Shown in pieces: positions 7,198 through 14,466 of a stretch of 48,015 bases of DNA. Both the position numbers and the translations under genes were made by a program. This stretch comes from a virus. The DNA lies in IMG/VR virus record IMGVR_UViG_3300019124_000010, positions 1 to 48,015 of that record. One strand, 5' to 3'. The notes below the pieces were generated by a model. The model was not told where the DNA came from. It saw only the letters and a list, made by a program, of their open reading frames with translations, and made no database searches. The stretch's first letter is position 1; each line of letters opens with the position of its first letter.

Positions 7198-7643
7198 CAA
7201 GAGCACAGTATGTAATAGGAATAGATGGAGGAGTAAACACTGGATTTGCTGTTTATGATCGTAACTCCAGAAAGCTAGTGGAGATCAAAACATATTCTTT
7301 TTGGGAGGCTATTGAAGCTCTGGAGAGCTGGATGGATGATTGTGGCATCAGCGGCATTGAGGTATGGATTGAAGATGTGGAAGCCCACTCTCCTACTTTC
7401 TACAGAGGAGCAAAGGGATCAGCGGTACAAAACAGGATCTCTCAATCTGTAGGCCGTAACAAAAGAGATTGCCAGCTACTTAAAGAATGGCTGGAGAGAA
7501 AGGGAGTGGTGTTTTATTCCATCCCTCCTACTAAGCAATCAATGACTAAGCTAAACGCTGAAACATTCAAAACATACACAGGCTGGAATGAGCGAACCTC
7601 TCAGCATGGGAGGGATGCTGCAATGTTGGTGTTTGGCAGATAA
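7194..7643 (+). CDS. RuvC-like Holliday junction resolvase
   Basis: 149 residues with an RNase H-like fold: first strand YVIGIDGGVNTGFAV with D11, second acid in VWIEDVEAHSP (E60), and C-terminal SQHGRDAAMLVFG with D141. The three acids and the final (H/R)DA motif match RuvC and poxvirus A22-type resolvases. The size is close to RuvC (about 170). It would cut four-way junctions or branched replication products before packaging. It is translationally coupled to the upstream gene. Confidence 0.8.
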   Translation: MTRAQYVIGIDGGVNTGFAVYDRNSRKLVEIKTYSFWEAIEALESWMDDCGISGIEVWIEDVEAHSPTFYRGAKGSAVQNRISQSVGRNKRDCQLLKEWLERKGVVFYSIPPTKQSMTKLNAETFKTYTGWNERTSQHGRDAAMLVFGR

Positions 7644-7669
7644 TTACTAATCAAAACAAAATAGAGCAC

Positions 7670-7906
7670 ATGGATGCAATTCACTTTGAGCAAGCAAACC
7701 ACACATTAAAAGGCAATGGAGATAATGTATCTGATCTGCCATGCTTTTACGGTAAAAATGCACAGGATCAGCCTGTGATAGTTAGCTGTTTTAAACTCAC
7801 TAAAGAGGAGCTGGAGAAAATCAATGAAACTGGAGTGATTTGGTTGCATGTATTAGGCAGCACTCAGCCTCCAGTGGCAATAGATGTAGAAAATCCTTTT
7901 GAATAA
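7670..7906 (+). CDS. Hypothetical protein
   Basis: 78 residues. It has a compact beta-rich middle (DQPVIVSCFKLTKEELEKIN) and a C-terminal WLHVLGSTQPPVAIDVENPF motif. That PPV...NPF ending recurs, as I recall, in small phage proteins of Bacteroidota, but no function is known. Same-strand and short spacing place it in the replication operon. Confidence 0.6.
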   Translation: MDAIHFEQANHTLKGNGDNVSDLPCFYGKNAQDQPVIVSCFKLTKEELEKINETGVIWLHVLGSTQPPVAIDVENPFE

Positions 7907-7921
7907 TTTAAAGCACATCAC

Positions 7922-8179
7922 ATGAAATCAATTCTAACAAAGATCAAAGCACTGCCTCTGAGGATCGCTGTTAAGATCCTGATCAGGGCACTGAGAAAAG
8001 ATCCAGCATATTATGAGGGCTGGAGGGCTAACATAGCCATGAGTATCAAAAAAGAGTATAGCCTGATGTACTATGATGAGAATGATGAGCACATGCCATA
8101 CATAGGCAGCTATACCCTAGCAAGGCTCTCAAACAGAGCAGCTGAGCGATTTCTCAAACTACTAACCAAATCAAAATAG
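7922..8179 (+). CDS. Hypothetical basic protein
   Basis: 85 residues, basic and helical: ILTKIKALPLRIAVKILIRA followed by LRKDPAYYEGWRANIAMSIK, and an LARLSNRAAERFLKLL tail. No recognised domain. One base separates it from the next start, so the two are co-expressed. Confidence 0.55.
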   Translation: MKSILTKIKALPLRIAVKILIRALRKDPAYYEGWRANIAMSIKKEYSLMYYDENDEHMPYIGSYTLARLSNRAAERFLKLLTKSK

Positions 8180-8180
8180 C

Positions 8181-8363
8181 ATGAGCATCAGAGAGATTAA
8201 CACAGAAACAAAAGAGGGCAAATTGCTGATGGCAGCACTGGCTATCCTCACTACTAACTCTCGTCTAGCAATCAATGGCAAAATCATCAATGGTAGGCAA
8301 ACCACTCCAGATAAAATGCTGGAGCATTTAGATAAACTCAGGGAGGAGATCTATGAAATATAA
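8181..8363 (+). CDS. Small hypothetical protein
   Basis: 60 residues, helical, with a central ALAILTTNSRLAINGKI stretch. It overlaps the ParB-like gene by 11 bp. Function unknown. Confidence 0.55.
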   Translation: MSIREINTETKEGKLLMAALAILTTNSRLAINGKIINGRQTTPDKMLEHLDKLREEIYEI

Positions 8364-8811
8364 AGTAGGACTAAGAAAAGCAAAAGCACAGGTAGAATAC
8401 AGGCCACTCAGAGAGCTCACTCCTCTGGAGGATAATCCTAGATACATTGAGGAGCATGATTTTAAGCGGCTCAGGAAATCCATCAGAGAGAATGAGGAGT
8501 TTTTTGAAGCTAGGCCTATCATCTTATCAGATCGCACTGGAAAGCTAGTGATCATTGCTGGAAATCAGAGATACCATGCCTCTTTGCTGGAGTATGGAGC
8601 TGAGGCTTATGTACCTACTATCCTGCTCTCTGGCTTAACTGAAAAGAAAGAGAAAGAGATCATCATCAGAGACAATGTGAGCAATGGTAAATGGGATTAT
8701 GAGGCTCTTGCAAATGGGTGGGATCAGGATGAGTTAATCTCTTGGGGTGTAGAGGGTATTCCATTTGAAACAGACGATAAAGATCCAGAGGATGATGAGG
8801 AGGATAAATAA
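8353..8811 (+). CDS. ParB-like nuclease-domain protein
   Basis: 152 residues. The ParB/sulfiredoxin-fold N-domain is clear: PLRELTPLEDNPRYI, then RLRKSIRENEEFFEARPIIL, and IIAGNQRYHASLLEYG (the GNxR(H/Y)xA motif) about residues 56-72. It ends in an acidic tail (TDDKDPEDDEEDK). In phages this domain is usually the N-terminus of adenine methyltransferases near terminase genes; no methyltransferase domain is fused here. The next protein (DUF4417) continues in the same frame right after the TAA, see that entry. It is likely DNA-associated; NTP-dependent switching, as in chromosomal ParB, cannot be judged. Confidence 0.8.
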   Translation: MKYKVGLRKAKAQVEYRPLRELTPLEDNPRYIEEHDFKRLRKSIRENEEFFEARPIILSDRTGKLVIIAGNQRYHASLLEYGAEAYVPTILLSGLTEKKEKEIIIRDNVSNGKWDYEALANGWDQDELISWGVEGIPFETDDKDPEDDEEDK

Positions 8812-8874
8812 CAGCTCAATCAGATCAATAAATGGACACCTGATTGCTTATTTCCATCTAACAACCTTTATGAT

Positions 8875-9417
8875 GTGCCCACTCTTTTGATAGAGGCTTG
8901 TGCCGATCTAGTGCACAATCCATTTAAGCCATTTGGAGCTGAGAAAAGATCTGGCAATGGAGTTGGTACTTATCATTTCTATGTGGATGATTACAGATTT
9001 CAAACGATATGGGATAATCCTAATCAGATAATCAATAGTGATGCTCAGGCTATAGTAGAGCCTAATCTGAGTTTATTTGATACTACTCCTGTGAGCTATG
9101 GATTACACCTGATCTACAAAAAGAGATGGCTGGCAAGATACATGCAAACCTATGGTATCAAAATCTTTGTGGATCTGAATGTATCTAAGAAATTCTATGA
9201 GTATAATCAGCTAGGAGTACCTGAGGGCTGGAACGCTTTTGCAACTAGAGGCTATGCTGATAGGCCTACATACATGAAAGAGGAGCTGGAGATTGCCAAA
9301 AAGATCTCAGGTAAGGATAATCCACTGATGATCATCTATGGAGGCGGCAAGGTAGCCAGAGAGTTTGCAGCAAAGCACAACCTCATTTATATTGAGCAGA
9401 TCTCAGCTGGAAAATAA
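8875..9417 (+). CDS. DUF4417 protein (start uncertain, may extend to 8812)
   Basis: 180 residues from the GTG at 8875. The sequence fits DUF4417: YHFYVDDYRFQTIWDNP, then a SNYGLHL-like segment (TPVSYGLHLIYKKRWLARYM), and WNAFATRGYADRP leading to an IYGGGKVA motif. Oddity: the frame is open upstream without any ATG/GTG/TTG to the ParB TAA at 8809-8811, and those 21 codons read QLNQINKWTPDCLFPSNNLY, which looks like the conserved beginning of the family. The true product may therefore start at a rare ATC/ATT codon or by readthrough of the ParB stop. Function unknown; the gene sits between replication and packaging modules. Confidence 0.65.
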   Translation: MPTLLIEACADLVHNPFKPFGAEKRSGNGVGTYHFYVDDYRFQTIWDNPNQIINSDAQAIVEPNLSLFDTTPVSYGLHLIYKKRWLARYMQTYGIKIFVDLNVSKKFYEYNQLGVPEGWNAFATRGYADRPTYMKEELEIAKKISGKDNPLMIIYGGGKVAREFAAKHNLIYIEQISAGK

Positions 9418-9454
9418 GTTTGCTTATCCAATTATTTATTTACTTATAGATTGC
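9413..9454 (+). promoter_or_regulatory. Promoter with upstream palindrome
   Basis: AATAAGTTTGCTTAT at 9413-9427 (a copy of the recurrent element) is followed by TTTACTTATA and the -7-like TAGATTGC (9447-9454). The gene starts at 9472, giving a leader of about 12 nt. It drives the packaging module. Confidence 0.6.
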
Positions 9455-9471
9455 CTCTCAAAAAAGAAGAT

Positions 9472-10206
9472 ATGGCAAAAACATCAGGAGGAGTGAGGGT
9501 GCAAGCTGGCACTATTAATCTCACTGGAGGAGGAGGTAAAGATATTGTGAGAGGCGGTGGAGCTCCCATGAATGTAACTCCACTGGATAGTATTCCAGAT
9601 AAGCGGGTATTAAATCAGCAAAGAGCAGTGATCTCAAAGATGTTCAAAAAGTATGGCTTTGAGGCAAACACTGTGGCTATGGCTGATCTGGATGGAGCTC
9701 ATGGAGTGGCTTATATTGGCACTAAGCAAGTTTATTTGAACAAGAATGGCTTTAAGGATGCCAAAAAGCTAATAGCAAGCAAAAAGAGAGAGTATGAGAG
9801 CGGTTTTAAAACGATTACAAAAAATCCTCTCCAGCATACTCTAGTACATGAACTGGCTCACATCAAATGGACTACTGAAATGGGAGGCATCTCAAAGGAG
9901 AGTGAGAGTAAGGTGCAATCTCTTTTCAAACAGGCAAAGCAAGAGGCAAAGATGCTCAATAAGAAATATGGGCAAGGTGCAAAAAAGAAATGGAGTTTAG
10001 GATCTTATGCTCTTACAAATGTAAATGAGTTTTGGGCTGAGGCATCTACTCAGTATCACATTGGAAGGAGGCAGAGTAAATACTCTAAAGAGATCGGAAA
10101 GATTTGGGAGAAAGAGTTTAAAAAGAAAGCTGGCAAGGCTACTCCTACAGCTGGAGGCAGAGGTAGAAGGCAAGCCTCTCTCTTTGACAAGAGAAGGAAA
10201 AAATAA
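9472..10206 (+). CDS. Zinc metallopeptidase (HExxH) of the packaging region
   Basis: 244 residues. The catalytic helix is HTLVHELAHIKW (HExxH at 126-130), and NVNEFWAEA (184-191) offers the glutamate third ligand in a gluzincin-like arrangement. The N-terminus is Gly-rich and disordered (about 1-32); the C-terminus is Lys/Arg-rich (KKKAGKATP..., RRQASLFDKRRKK). Such minimal peptidases occur beside terminase and portal genes, where they may process head proteins, though ADP-ribosylation-toxin and DNA-repair settings are also known. The ATG at 9472 is chosen because the longer frame starting with TTG at 9451 begins inside the promoter -7 box. Confidence 0.75.
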   Translation: MAKTSGGVRVQAGTINLTGGGGKDIVRGGGAPMNVTPLDSIPDKRVLNQQRAVISKMFKKYGFEANTVAMADLDGAHGVAYIGTKQVYLNKNGFKDAKKLIASKKREYESGFKTITKNPLQHTLVHELAHIKWTTEMGGISKESESKVQSLFKQAKQEAKMLNKKYGQGAKKKWSLGSYALTNVNEFWAEASTQYHIGRRQSKYSKEIGKIWEKEFKKKAGKATPTAGGRGRRQASLFDKRRKK

Positions 10207-10207
10207 A

Positions 10208-10291
10208 ATGAAAAGATCCAAACTTAAAAAAGCAGTAGTGAGAGCCAAAATGAGAGCTTTTGCTACTGCTCTTATTAATAAAAGAAAATAG
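10208..10291 (+). CDS. Basic 27-residue peptide
   Basis: MKRSKLKKAVVRAKMRAFAT and seven more residues: nine Lys/Arg in the first 16, then a short helix. It begins 2 bp after the metallopeptidase stop and precedes the acidic protein by 13 bp. Basic peptide followed by acidic protein is suggestive of a charge pair, but the open frame is short enough to be chance. Confidence 0.35.
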   Translation: MKRSKLKKAVVRAKMRAFATALINKRK

Positions 10292-10304
10292 TAAATTAGT
10301 ATCT

Positions 10305-10724
10305 ATGAGCATAGAAAGAAAGAAAATATCTGTCATTGACAGGCTGATCAAAACTGGAGTAGAGAAACCTCTCACTCAGGATGAGATTAGTGCTATTGAG
10401 CAGGAGCTTTTTGGTGAGGATTGGAAAGAGCATGAGCGGCTAAAGGCTGAGGGCAAGCTGGATGAGCTGGAGCTGGATTTTGAGGAGGAGGAGGAGTTTG
10501 ATCTCACCTTTGATGAGAATGATATTGAGGAGGATGATCCTGATACAGAGGAGGCACTAGCTCAGGCCATGTATGGAGATGAGGATTTGGATGATCTGGA
10601 TGATCTGGATGATCTGGATGATGATGAGTTAAATACTCTGGAGGCTGAGGATGATGATTTTATATTTCCTGATGATCTGGATAATATAGAGCCTGAGGAT
10701 GATGGGCATCCGATGTTATTCTAA
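10305..10724 (+). CDS. Highly acidic protein with DLDD repeats
   Basis: 139 residues. The first 35 are an ordinary mixed helix (KKISVIDRLIKTGVEKPLTQ). The rest is dominated by Asp/Glu: ELDFEEEEEFDLTFDEND, then four tandem DLD units encoded by GATCTGGAT repeats (about 10586-10622), and FIFPDDLDNIEPEDDGHPML. Such charge is seen in DNA-mimic inhibitors of restriction and in head scaffolding or terminase-associated proteins. Position directly ahead of the terminase genes favours a packaging role; DNA mimicry is an alternative. It ends the unit at a strong terminator. The start at 10305 is preferred over the ATG-less upstream extension. Confidence 0.65.
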   Translation: MSIERKKISVIDRLIKTGVEKPLTQDEISAIEQELFGEDWKEHERLKAEGKLDELELDFEEEEEFDLTFDENDIEEDDPDTEEALAQAMYGDEDLDDLDDLDDLDDDELNTLEAEDDDFIFPDDLDNIEPEDDGHPMLF

Positions 10725-10732
10725 AAATATGG

Positions 10733-10755
10733 GAGCTCTGAGGAGCTCTTTTTTT
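10733..10755 (+). terminator. Terminator before the terminase operon
   Basis: GAGCTC (10733-10738), loop TGAG, GAGCTC (10743-10748) and seven T residues: a textbook intrinsic terminator. Confidence 0.8.
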
Positions 10756-10764
10756 GATATTGTT

Positions 10765-10783
10765 TTACAAAGCTGTTTTGTCA
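10765..10783 (+). promoter_or_regulatory. 19-bp palindromic operator upstream of the small terminase
   Basis: TTACAAAGCTGTTTTGTCA is a one-mismatch copy of the recurrent operator (TTACAAA-N5-TTTGTAA). It lies between the terminator and the ATG at 10796, so a bound regulator would overlap the promoter or start. Confidence 0.65.
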
Positions 10784-10795
10784 AATCTTTACTTT

Positions 10796-11263
10796 ATGAA
10801 TAAAAAAACTAGAAATAAAAAGAAAGAGGAAAAAAGAGAAGATAGTTATAATTATAAATTGTCTGATGCTGAGTTTTGGGCTATTCTGAGAGAGAATGGA
10901 GGTTTGTATGCCAGAACTGCCAGAGCGATCCAGAGCAGATATGGCATCAATTACACAAGGCAAGCTGTGAAATCAAAAGCTGAGAGCAATCCTGAGCTAC
11001 TGGAGGACATTAAAGAGGAGGCTGTGGATCTGGCTGAGGAGGTAGTTGTGGGCATTATGCTTAAAGGCAGAAACGCTGAGAAACTGAAAGCCGCTGAGCT
11101 GATCCTGAAATCAAAGGGAGGAGCTAGAGGCTATGCTGGCAAGGGCGTGGAGTTGCTAATGCAGCAAACTCAGGCCAACAACAGCGGCAATGAGGGTGAG
11201 GCTGGATCTGAGCAGAAAGCGAATGGAGGATTTCAGCTAGTTATTAAGGTAGCTCAGGACTAA
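10796..11263 (+). CDS. terS: Probable terminase small subunit
   Basis: 155 residues. A basic head (MNKKTRNKKKEEKRED) precedes a helix-turn-helix region: SDAEFWAILRENGGLYARTA, RAIQSRYGINYTRQAVKSKA. This is followed by an acidic helix (LLEDIKEEAVDLAEEVVVG) and the NAEKLKAAELILKSKGGARGY segment seen in phage TerS proteins. It would recognise packaging-initiation DNA and hand it to TerL. It lies upstream of terL with one microORF between. The ATG at 10796 is preferred; the longer frame from 10754 starts in the terminator. Confidence 0.72.
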   Translation: MNKKTRNKKKEEKREDSYNYKLSDAEFWAILRENGGLYARTARAIQSRYGINYTRQAVKSKAESNPELLEDIKEEAVDLAEEVVVGIMLKGRNAEKLKAAELILKSKGGARGYAGKGVELLMQQTQANNSGNEGEAGSEQKANGGFQLVIKVAQD

Positions 11264-11266
11264 TTT

Positions 11267-11282
11267 TATAAATTTGCTTATA
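11267..11282 (+). promoter_or_regulatory. TATAAATTTGCTTATA palindrome at the terL leader
   Basis: A near-perfect copy of the 16-bp element directly abuts the ATG of the microORF at 11282, leaving no leader. If it is a -33 element the transcript would start inside the microORF and serve terL. Confidence 0.5.
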
Positions 11283-11374
11283 TGAGCATAATTGATTTTA
11301 TGAGCACTCATCCAGTGCTATTCTTTTTGACAGTATTTATAATCAGTGAAACCTTAGAAATAATTACAGAATGA
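11282..11374 (+). CDS. Membrane microORF coupled to terL
   Basis: 30 residues with a central hydrophobic run (PVLFFLTVFIIS) flanked by polar ends. Its TGA overlaps the terL ATG (ATGA), the arrangement used for translational coupling. Whether the peptide itself matters or the ORF only sets TerL levels cannot be told. Confidence 0.4.
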   Translation: MSIIDFMSTHPVLFFLTVFIISETLEIITE

Positions 11375-12939
11375 GCACAGCTATAGCTAAGCAGGAGCTC
11401 AGCTCAAAGAGTGCTCCAGCTCCAGAGGAGCTCACTAAGGAGCTGATCTTATCAAAGCCTCAATGGGCTGTATTTTGTGCCAGAGCTGCCAGAGTTTTAA
11501 ATATGGCAGGGCAAGGATCTGGAAAGAGCGGCATGATAGGCATCCTCTCAGGCTTCTTTATCCAGAATTTCCCTCAGGTAAAGGGCTTCATTGCCGCTAA
11601 TACCTACATGCAATTAAATCAGTCCACACTGATCCAGTGCACAAAGATGTGGAAGGAGTATTTTAATCTCCTGCCTTATGATGCCAGAACAGGCAAGGGA
11701 GATTATGTGATGGATGCTAAGCCTCCCTCCTCTTTTACTGTGTATCATAAGCTCAAAACATACAATAACACTATTTCTTTTCGCAATGGTAAGCTGATAT
11801 TTGTGGGATCGCTGGATAACTATCTGGCACACGATGGAAAGGAGTTTGCATGGGCTCACCTAGATGAAACTAAAGACACAAAAGAGGTAGCTCTTAAGAT
11901 GGTGATACTGGCAAGGATCAGGGAGGTTGGCATATTCTATAATCCTGATGATCCAGATCCATCTACAAACCTCCAGTATTTTGATCCTAAGGCTGGAGCT
12001 CCTGAGGGCTGGATGCCGTTCAATCCCTGTTATATCCACACCTCTCCCGCTGAGGGCACTGTAGAATGGCTTACAACGATGTTTAAGCTGGATCAGTGGG
12101 AGCATGATATTTTAGATAAGATAGTAAGTGAAACAGACTTTTTCCAGAGGAGAGAAGGCAATAGAGAGGTGATCATCTACTCTACCTATCACAATAAGAA
12201 AAACCTGCCAGCTGATTACATTGAGAATAGAAAAAATGATCTTACTGAGGCACAGCAACTGAAATTTATTTATGGCTATCCTTTCTCCAAAACTGGAGGA
12301 GAGTTTTATACTCAGTTTGACAGGATTAAGCATATCAGGCAAGCTCCTTTCCTCAAGTATGCTCCTATCCATCTCTCCTATGATTTTAATGTGCTGCCTT
12401 ATATGACACTGCTAGCAGCTCAGATCCTAGAGGATGATAAAGTATTTCAGATCCGATTTTTCAAAGAGTATTGCTTAGCCTCACCTAGAAACAGCACAAG
12501 AGCAGTGAGTGAGGCGTTTCTGCTGGATTATCAGGATGAGATTACAGATCTTTTCTACTATGGTGATGCCTCAGGCAAAAACAGGATAGCTGGCAAAGGA
12601 GATACCACAAACTATGATGATGTGAGAGAGGTGCTGGAGTATTATCTCACTGATGCCTCTGATAGAGTGAGCAGGAGTAATAAGCCGATAATGAAAAGGA
12701 GAGAATTTATTGAGCGGATCTTTGCTGGCAAGGTGTTTTTGGCTGGAAAGAAAGTGGAGATCATAGTAGATCCAGAGTGCAAAGAGCTCATTAAAGATTT
12801 CCAGTATCTCATGCTAGGAGTAGATGGAAAGCTCAAAGAGCTGGCTAAAAATGAGGAGGGAGCATCTTATCAGAAACTAGGGCACACCTCAGATGCCGCT
12901 GAATATTTGATTTGTGAGATCCTCTCAGATCTGATGTAA
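11371..12939 (+). CDS. terL: Terminase large subunit
   Basis: 522 residues. ATPase: adenine-binding Q31 region (SKPQWAVFCARAARV), Walker A GQGSGKS (47-53) and Walker B WAHLDE near 159-164 with the catalytic Glu. RNase H-like nuclease: HLSYDFNVLPY (about 334-344), YYGDASGKN (about 396-403) and GHTSDAAEYL (about 502-511) supply the metal-binding acids. Length is typical for TerL. It pumps DNA through the portal and cuts concatemers. It is coupled to the preceding microORF by an ATGA overlap. Confidence 0.93.
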   Translation: MSTAIAKQELSSKSAPAPEELTKELILSKPQWAVFCARAARVLNMAGQGSGKSGMIGILSGFFIQNFPQVKGFIAANTYMQLNQSTLIQCTKMWKEYFNLLPYDARTGKGDYVMDAKPPSSFTVYHKLKTYNNTISFRNGKLIFVGSLDNYLAHDGKEFAWAHLDETKDTKEVALKMVILARIREVGIFYNPDDPDPSTNLQYFDPKAGAPEGWMPFNPCYIHTSPAEGTVEWLTTMFKLDQWEHDILDKIVSETDFFQRREGNREVIIYSTYHNKKNLPADYIENRKNDLTEAQQLKFIYGYPFSKTGGEFYTQFDRIKHIRQAPFLKYAPIHLSYDFNVLPYMTLLAAQILEDDKVFQIRFFKEYCLASPRNSTRAVSEAFLLDYQDEITDLFYYGDASGKNRIAGKGDTTNYDDVREVLEYYLTDASDRVSRSNKPIMKRREFIERIFAGKVFLAGKKVEIIVDPECKELIKDFQYLMLGVDGKLKELAKNEEGASYQKLGHTSDAAEYLICEILSDLM

Positions 12940-12981
12940 AGAGAAAGTAAAGAAGTAAGCAAGAATATCTACTTAGAACAG

Positions 12982-12996
12982 TATAAGTTTGCTTAT
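12982..12996 (+). promoter_or_regulatory. TATAAGTTTGCTTAT element
   Basis: Copy of the recurrent element, 18 bp before the ATG at 13015. It contains TAAGTTTG, itself a match to the TAnnTTTG -7 box. Confidence 0.5.
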
Positions 12997-13014
12997 TCCA
13001 AATTCAATATCCTT

Positions 13015-13194
13015 ATGATCCAATATATCAGACACATCTCTGAGCTATCTATCTCTGATCTACAGGCAGTGAGGATCAGGCTCTCAGAGAGAATAAAAAA
13101 TGAGAGTGATCCAGACGAAAAAAAGAAGTTAGAAAAGCATCTCATCTCAGTAGTGGAGGAGATGGATTATAAGCTCAAGTGGCTAAAGTTTTAA
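13015..13194 (+). CDS. Small helical hypothetical protein
   Basis: 59 residues, charged helices throughout: ISELSISDLQAVRIRLSERI, then DEKKKLEKHLISVVEEMDYK. It is preceded by a good promoter element and lies 15 bp before the next gene. Function unknown. Confidence 0.55.
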   Translation: MIQYIRHISELSISDLQAVRIRLSERIKNESDPDEKKKLEKHLISVVEEMDYKLKWLKF

Positions 13195-13209
13195 AGCAAA
13201 AATCACAAT

Positions 13210-13563
13210 ATGGCAAATCACAAAAATCAAATCACAGTAGGGCAAAAAGTGTTAAGGCTGGATTATGGCTTTCGCTATAATGCTGAGCCTATAGTTACAG
13301 AAGAAACAGTATCAAAGGTAGGTAGGGTTTATTTCCAGCTAAAAAGGTGGCCTAGACAAAAATATTCCATTGATACACTGATGGTAATTTCTGAGTATAG
13401 CTCTAATGCAAGGATAGTGCTATCCAGAGAGGAGTATGAGCTAGAGAGGGAAACAAATCAGCTCACAGGAAAGCTCAGAGGATTTTTTAGCAATCGGTTT
13501 GTTTTATCACTGGATCAAATGAGAAGGATCAGCCAGATAATAGATGAGGAGGCAAAGCTATGA
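13210..13563 (+). CDS. Hypothetical protein
   Basis: 117 residues with a beta-rich first half (VGQKVLRLDYGFRYNAEPIV, VSKVGRVYFQLKRWPRQKYS) resembling a small SH3-like barrel, and a helical end (YELERETNQLTGKLRGFF). The 3' end overlaps the next start (ATGA). Not recognised. Confidence 0.6.
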   Translation: MANHKNQITVGQKVLRLDYGFRYNAEPIVTEETVSKVGRVYFQLKRWPRQKYSIDTLMVISEYSSNARIVLSREEYELERETNQLTGKLRGFFSNRFVLSLDQMRRISQIIDEEAKL

Positions 13564-14003
13564 TCAATGAAAATCCCATACCTATCACTGAGCTCAGAGT
13601 GGGAAACTGGATAGATTGCACCTTTATCCAGAATTACAGGGAAAGAGCACAAATACTGGAGATCAGAAAGCAGGATGATCCAGATAATCCCCATGTGATC
13701 TCTATTAAGCCAAACATAGGCTACAGCCTCAATATCTGCTATCCTATATACATCACTCCCGCTATGCTCCTGAGGTTTGGCTTTAAGAATTTACATGGCA
13801 ATCTATACACAATCGCTACCGATACAGCTTATCCTGTTTCTGTAGATTTCACTGAGGATGGAGTAAAGCTGTGGCTAGGCAAAAGGAATGTGAGAAACTG
13901 GAGGCAACTGGAGCTACACAGGCTGCAAAACTTGTGTGAGGATCTGGCTGGCATCACTCTCCAGCTCCAGCCTAAGCCAGAGGAGAAAGAGTGCCAGTGC
14001 TAG
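13560..14003 (+). CDS. Hypothetical protein with ELRVGNW motif
   Basis: 147 residues. The N-terminal PIPITELRVGNWIDCTFIQN matches, from memory, a family of small Bacteroidota phage proteins beginning with an (E)LR(I/V)GN(W/Y) turn; no function is established. It continues with strands and a RQLELHRLQNLCEDLAGITL helix and a Cys-containing tail (KECQC). It ends at a bidirectional terminator shared with the convergent gene at 14041. Confidence 0.62.
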   Translation: MINENPIPITELRVGNWIDCTFIQNYRERAQILEIRKQDDPDNPHVISIKPNIGYSLNICYPIYITPAMLLRFGFKNLHGNLYTIATDTAYPVSVDFTEDGVKLWLGKRNVRNWRQLELHRLQNLCEDLAGITLQLQPKPEEKECQC

Positions 14004-14012
14004 AAATAAAAA

Positions 14013-14042
14013 AGCCAGCTTATTGCTGGCTCTCTTTTTTTT
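14013..14042. terminator. Bidirectional terminator between convergent genes
   Basis: AGCCAGC (14013-14019), loop TTATT, GCTGGCT (14025-14031), then CTCTTTTTTTT on the plus strand and an A-rich flank that gives a U-tract on the minus strand. Confidence 0.8.
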
Positions 14043-14298
14043 AATACTTAGCTTTCTGCTTTAGATGCTCTGATGTTACTATGAGCTGAGCTTTCTCATT
14101 TTTTAGTAGCTCCTTTGGATATTCGGTGAGGAGCTGATCAAAGATCTCAAATCTCCTCTCCTGTATGATATTAGAGCTTAAAGATCCATCTACTCTATAG
14201 CCATACCTAGTGATCATAAACATGCTAGAGGGCTCTTTCCTAGAGCTGATAAATTTTACTCCAGTTTCCTCTCTTTTTACGGTTTTGATGAGCTTCAT
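14041..14298 (-). CDS. Hypothetical leftward protein under operator control
   Basis: 85 residues from the ATG at 14298, which follows the usual AATCACAATCAC leader. It contains TGVKFISSRKEPSSMFMITR, YGYRVDG and a helix FEIFDQLLTEYPKELLKNEK; no family was recognised. It is a lone minus-strand gene within the packaging module and has a very clear promoter: TTTG (14349-14346), 18 nt, TATATTTG (14327-14320), with a 19-bp operator over the -33 box. Its regulation suggests an early or lysogenic role rather than a structural one. Confidence 0.65.
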   Translation of the reverse strand: MKLIKTVKREETGVKFISSRKEPSSMFMITRYGYRVDGSLSSNIIQERRFEIFDQLLTEYPKELLKNEKAQLIVTSEHLKQKAKY

Positions 14299-14319
14299 GT
14301 GATTGTGATTTTGATAGAG

Positions 14320-14361
14320 CAAATATAAAAGCTCTTTTTGAATTACAAAGCAGTTTTGTAA
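14320..14361 (-). promoter_or_regulatory. Leftward promoter with 19-bp operator
   Basis: The operator TTACAAAGCAGTTTTGTAA (14343-14361) embeds the -33 TTTG of the minus strand. The -7 TATATTTG lies at 14327-14320 with exactly 18 nt between, a consensus Bacteroidota promoter. Confidence 0.78.
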
Positions 14362-14371
14362 AATAATCCAA

Positions 14372-14400
14372 AAAAAGAGCCCGCTGTGGAAACAGTGGGC
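14372..14400 (-). terminator. Orphan leftward terminator hairpin
   Basis: On the minus strand GCCCACTGT, loop TTCC, ACAGCGGGC (14400-14379; one G-U pair) is followed by a run of seven T (14376 leftward). No leftward gene lies immediately upstream, so it may end a short antisense RNA from the portal leader or insulate the promoter to its left. Confidence 0.6.
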
Positions 14401-14466
14401 TGATAACCATATCCATGTTAGACCATTCTGAGCGGCAATATAATAAGATTATTGATAACAAAATCA

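Noticed and set aside
8353-8811. ParB partition protein of a plasmid-like prophage
   Set aside because: No ParA ATPase, no ParB central HTH and no parS-like repeats adjacent; the integrase and attP point to chromosomal lysogeny.
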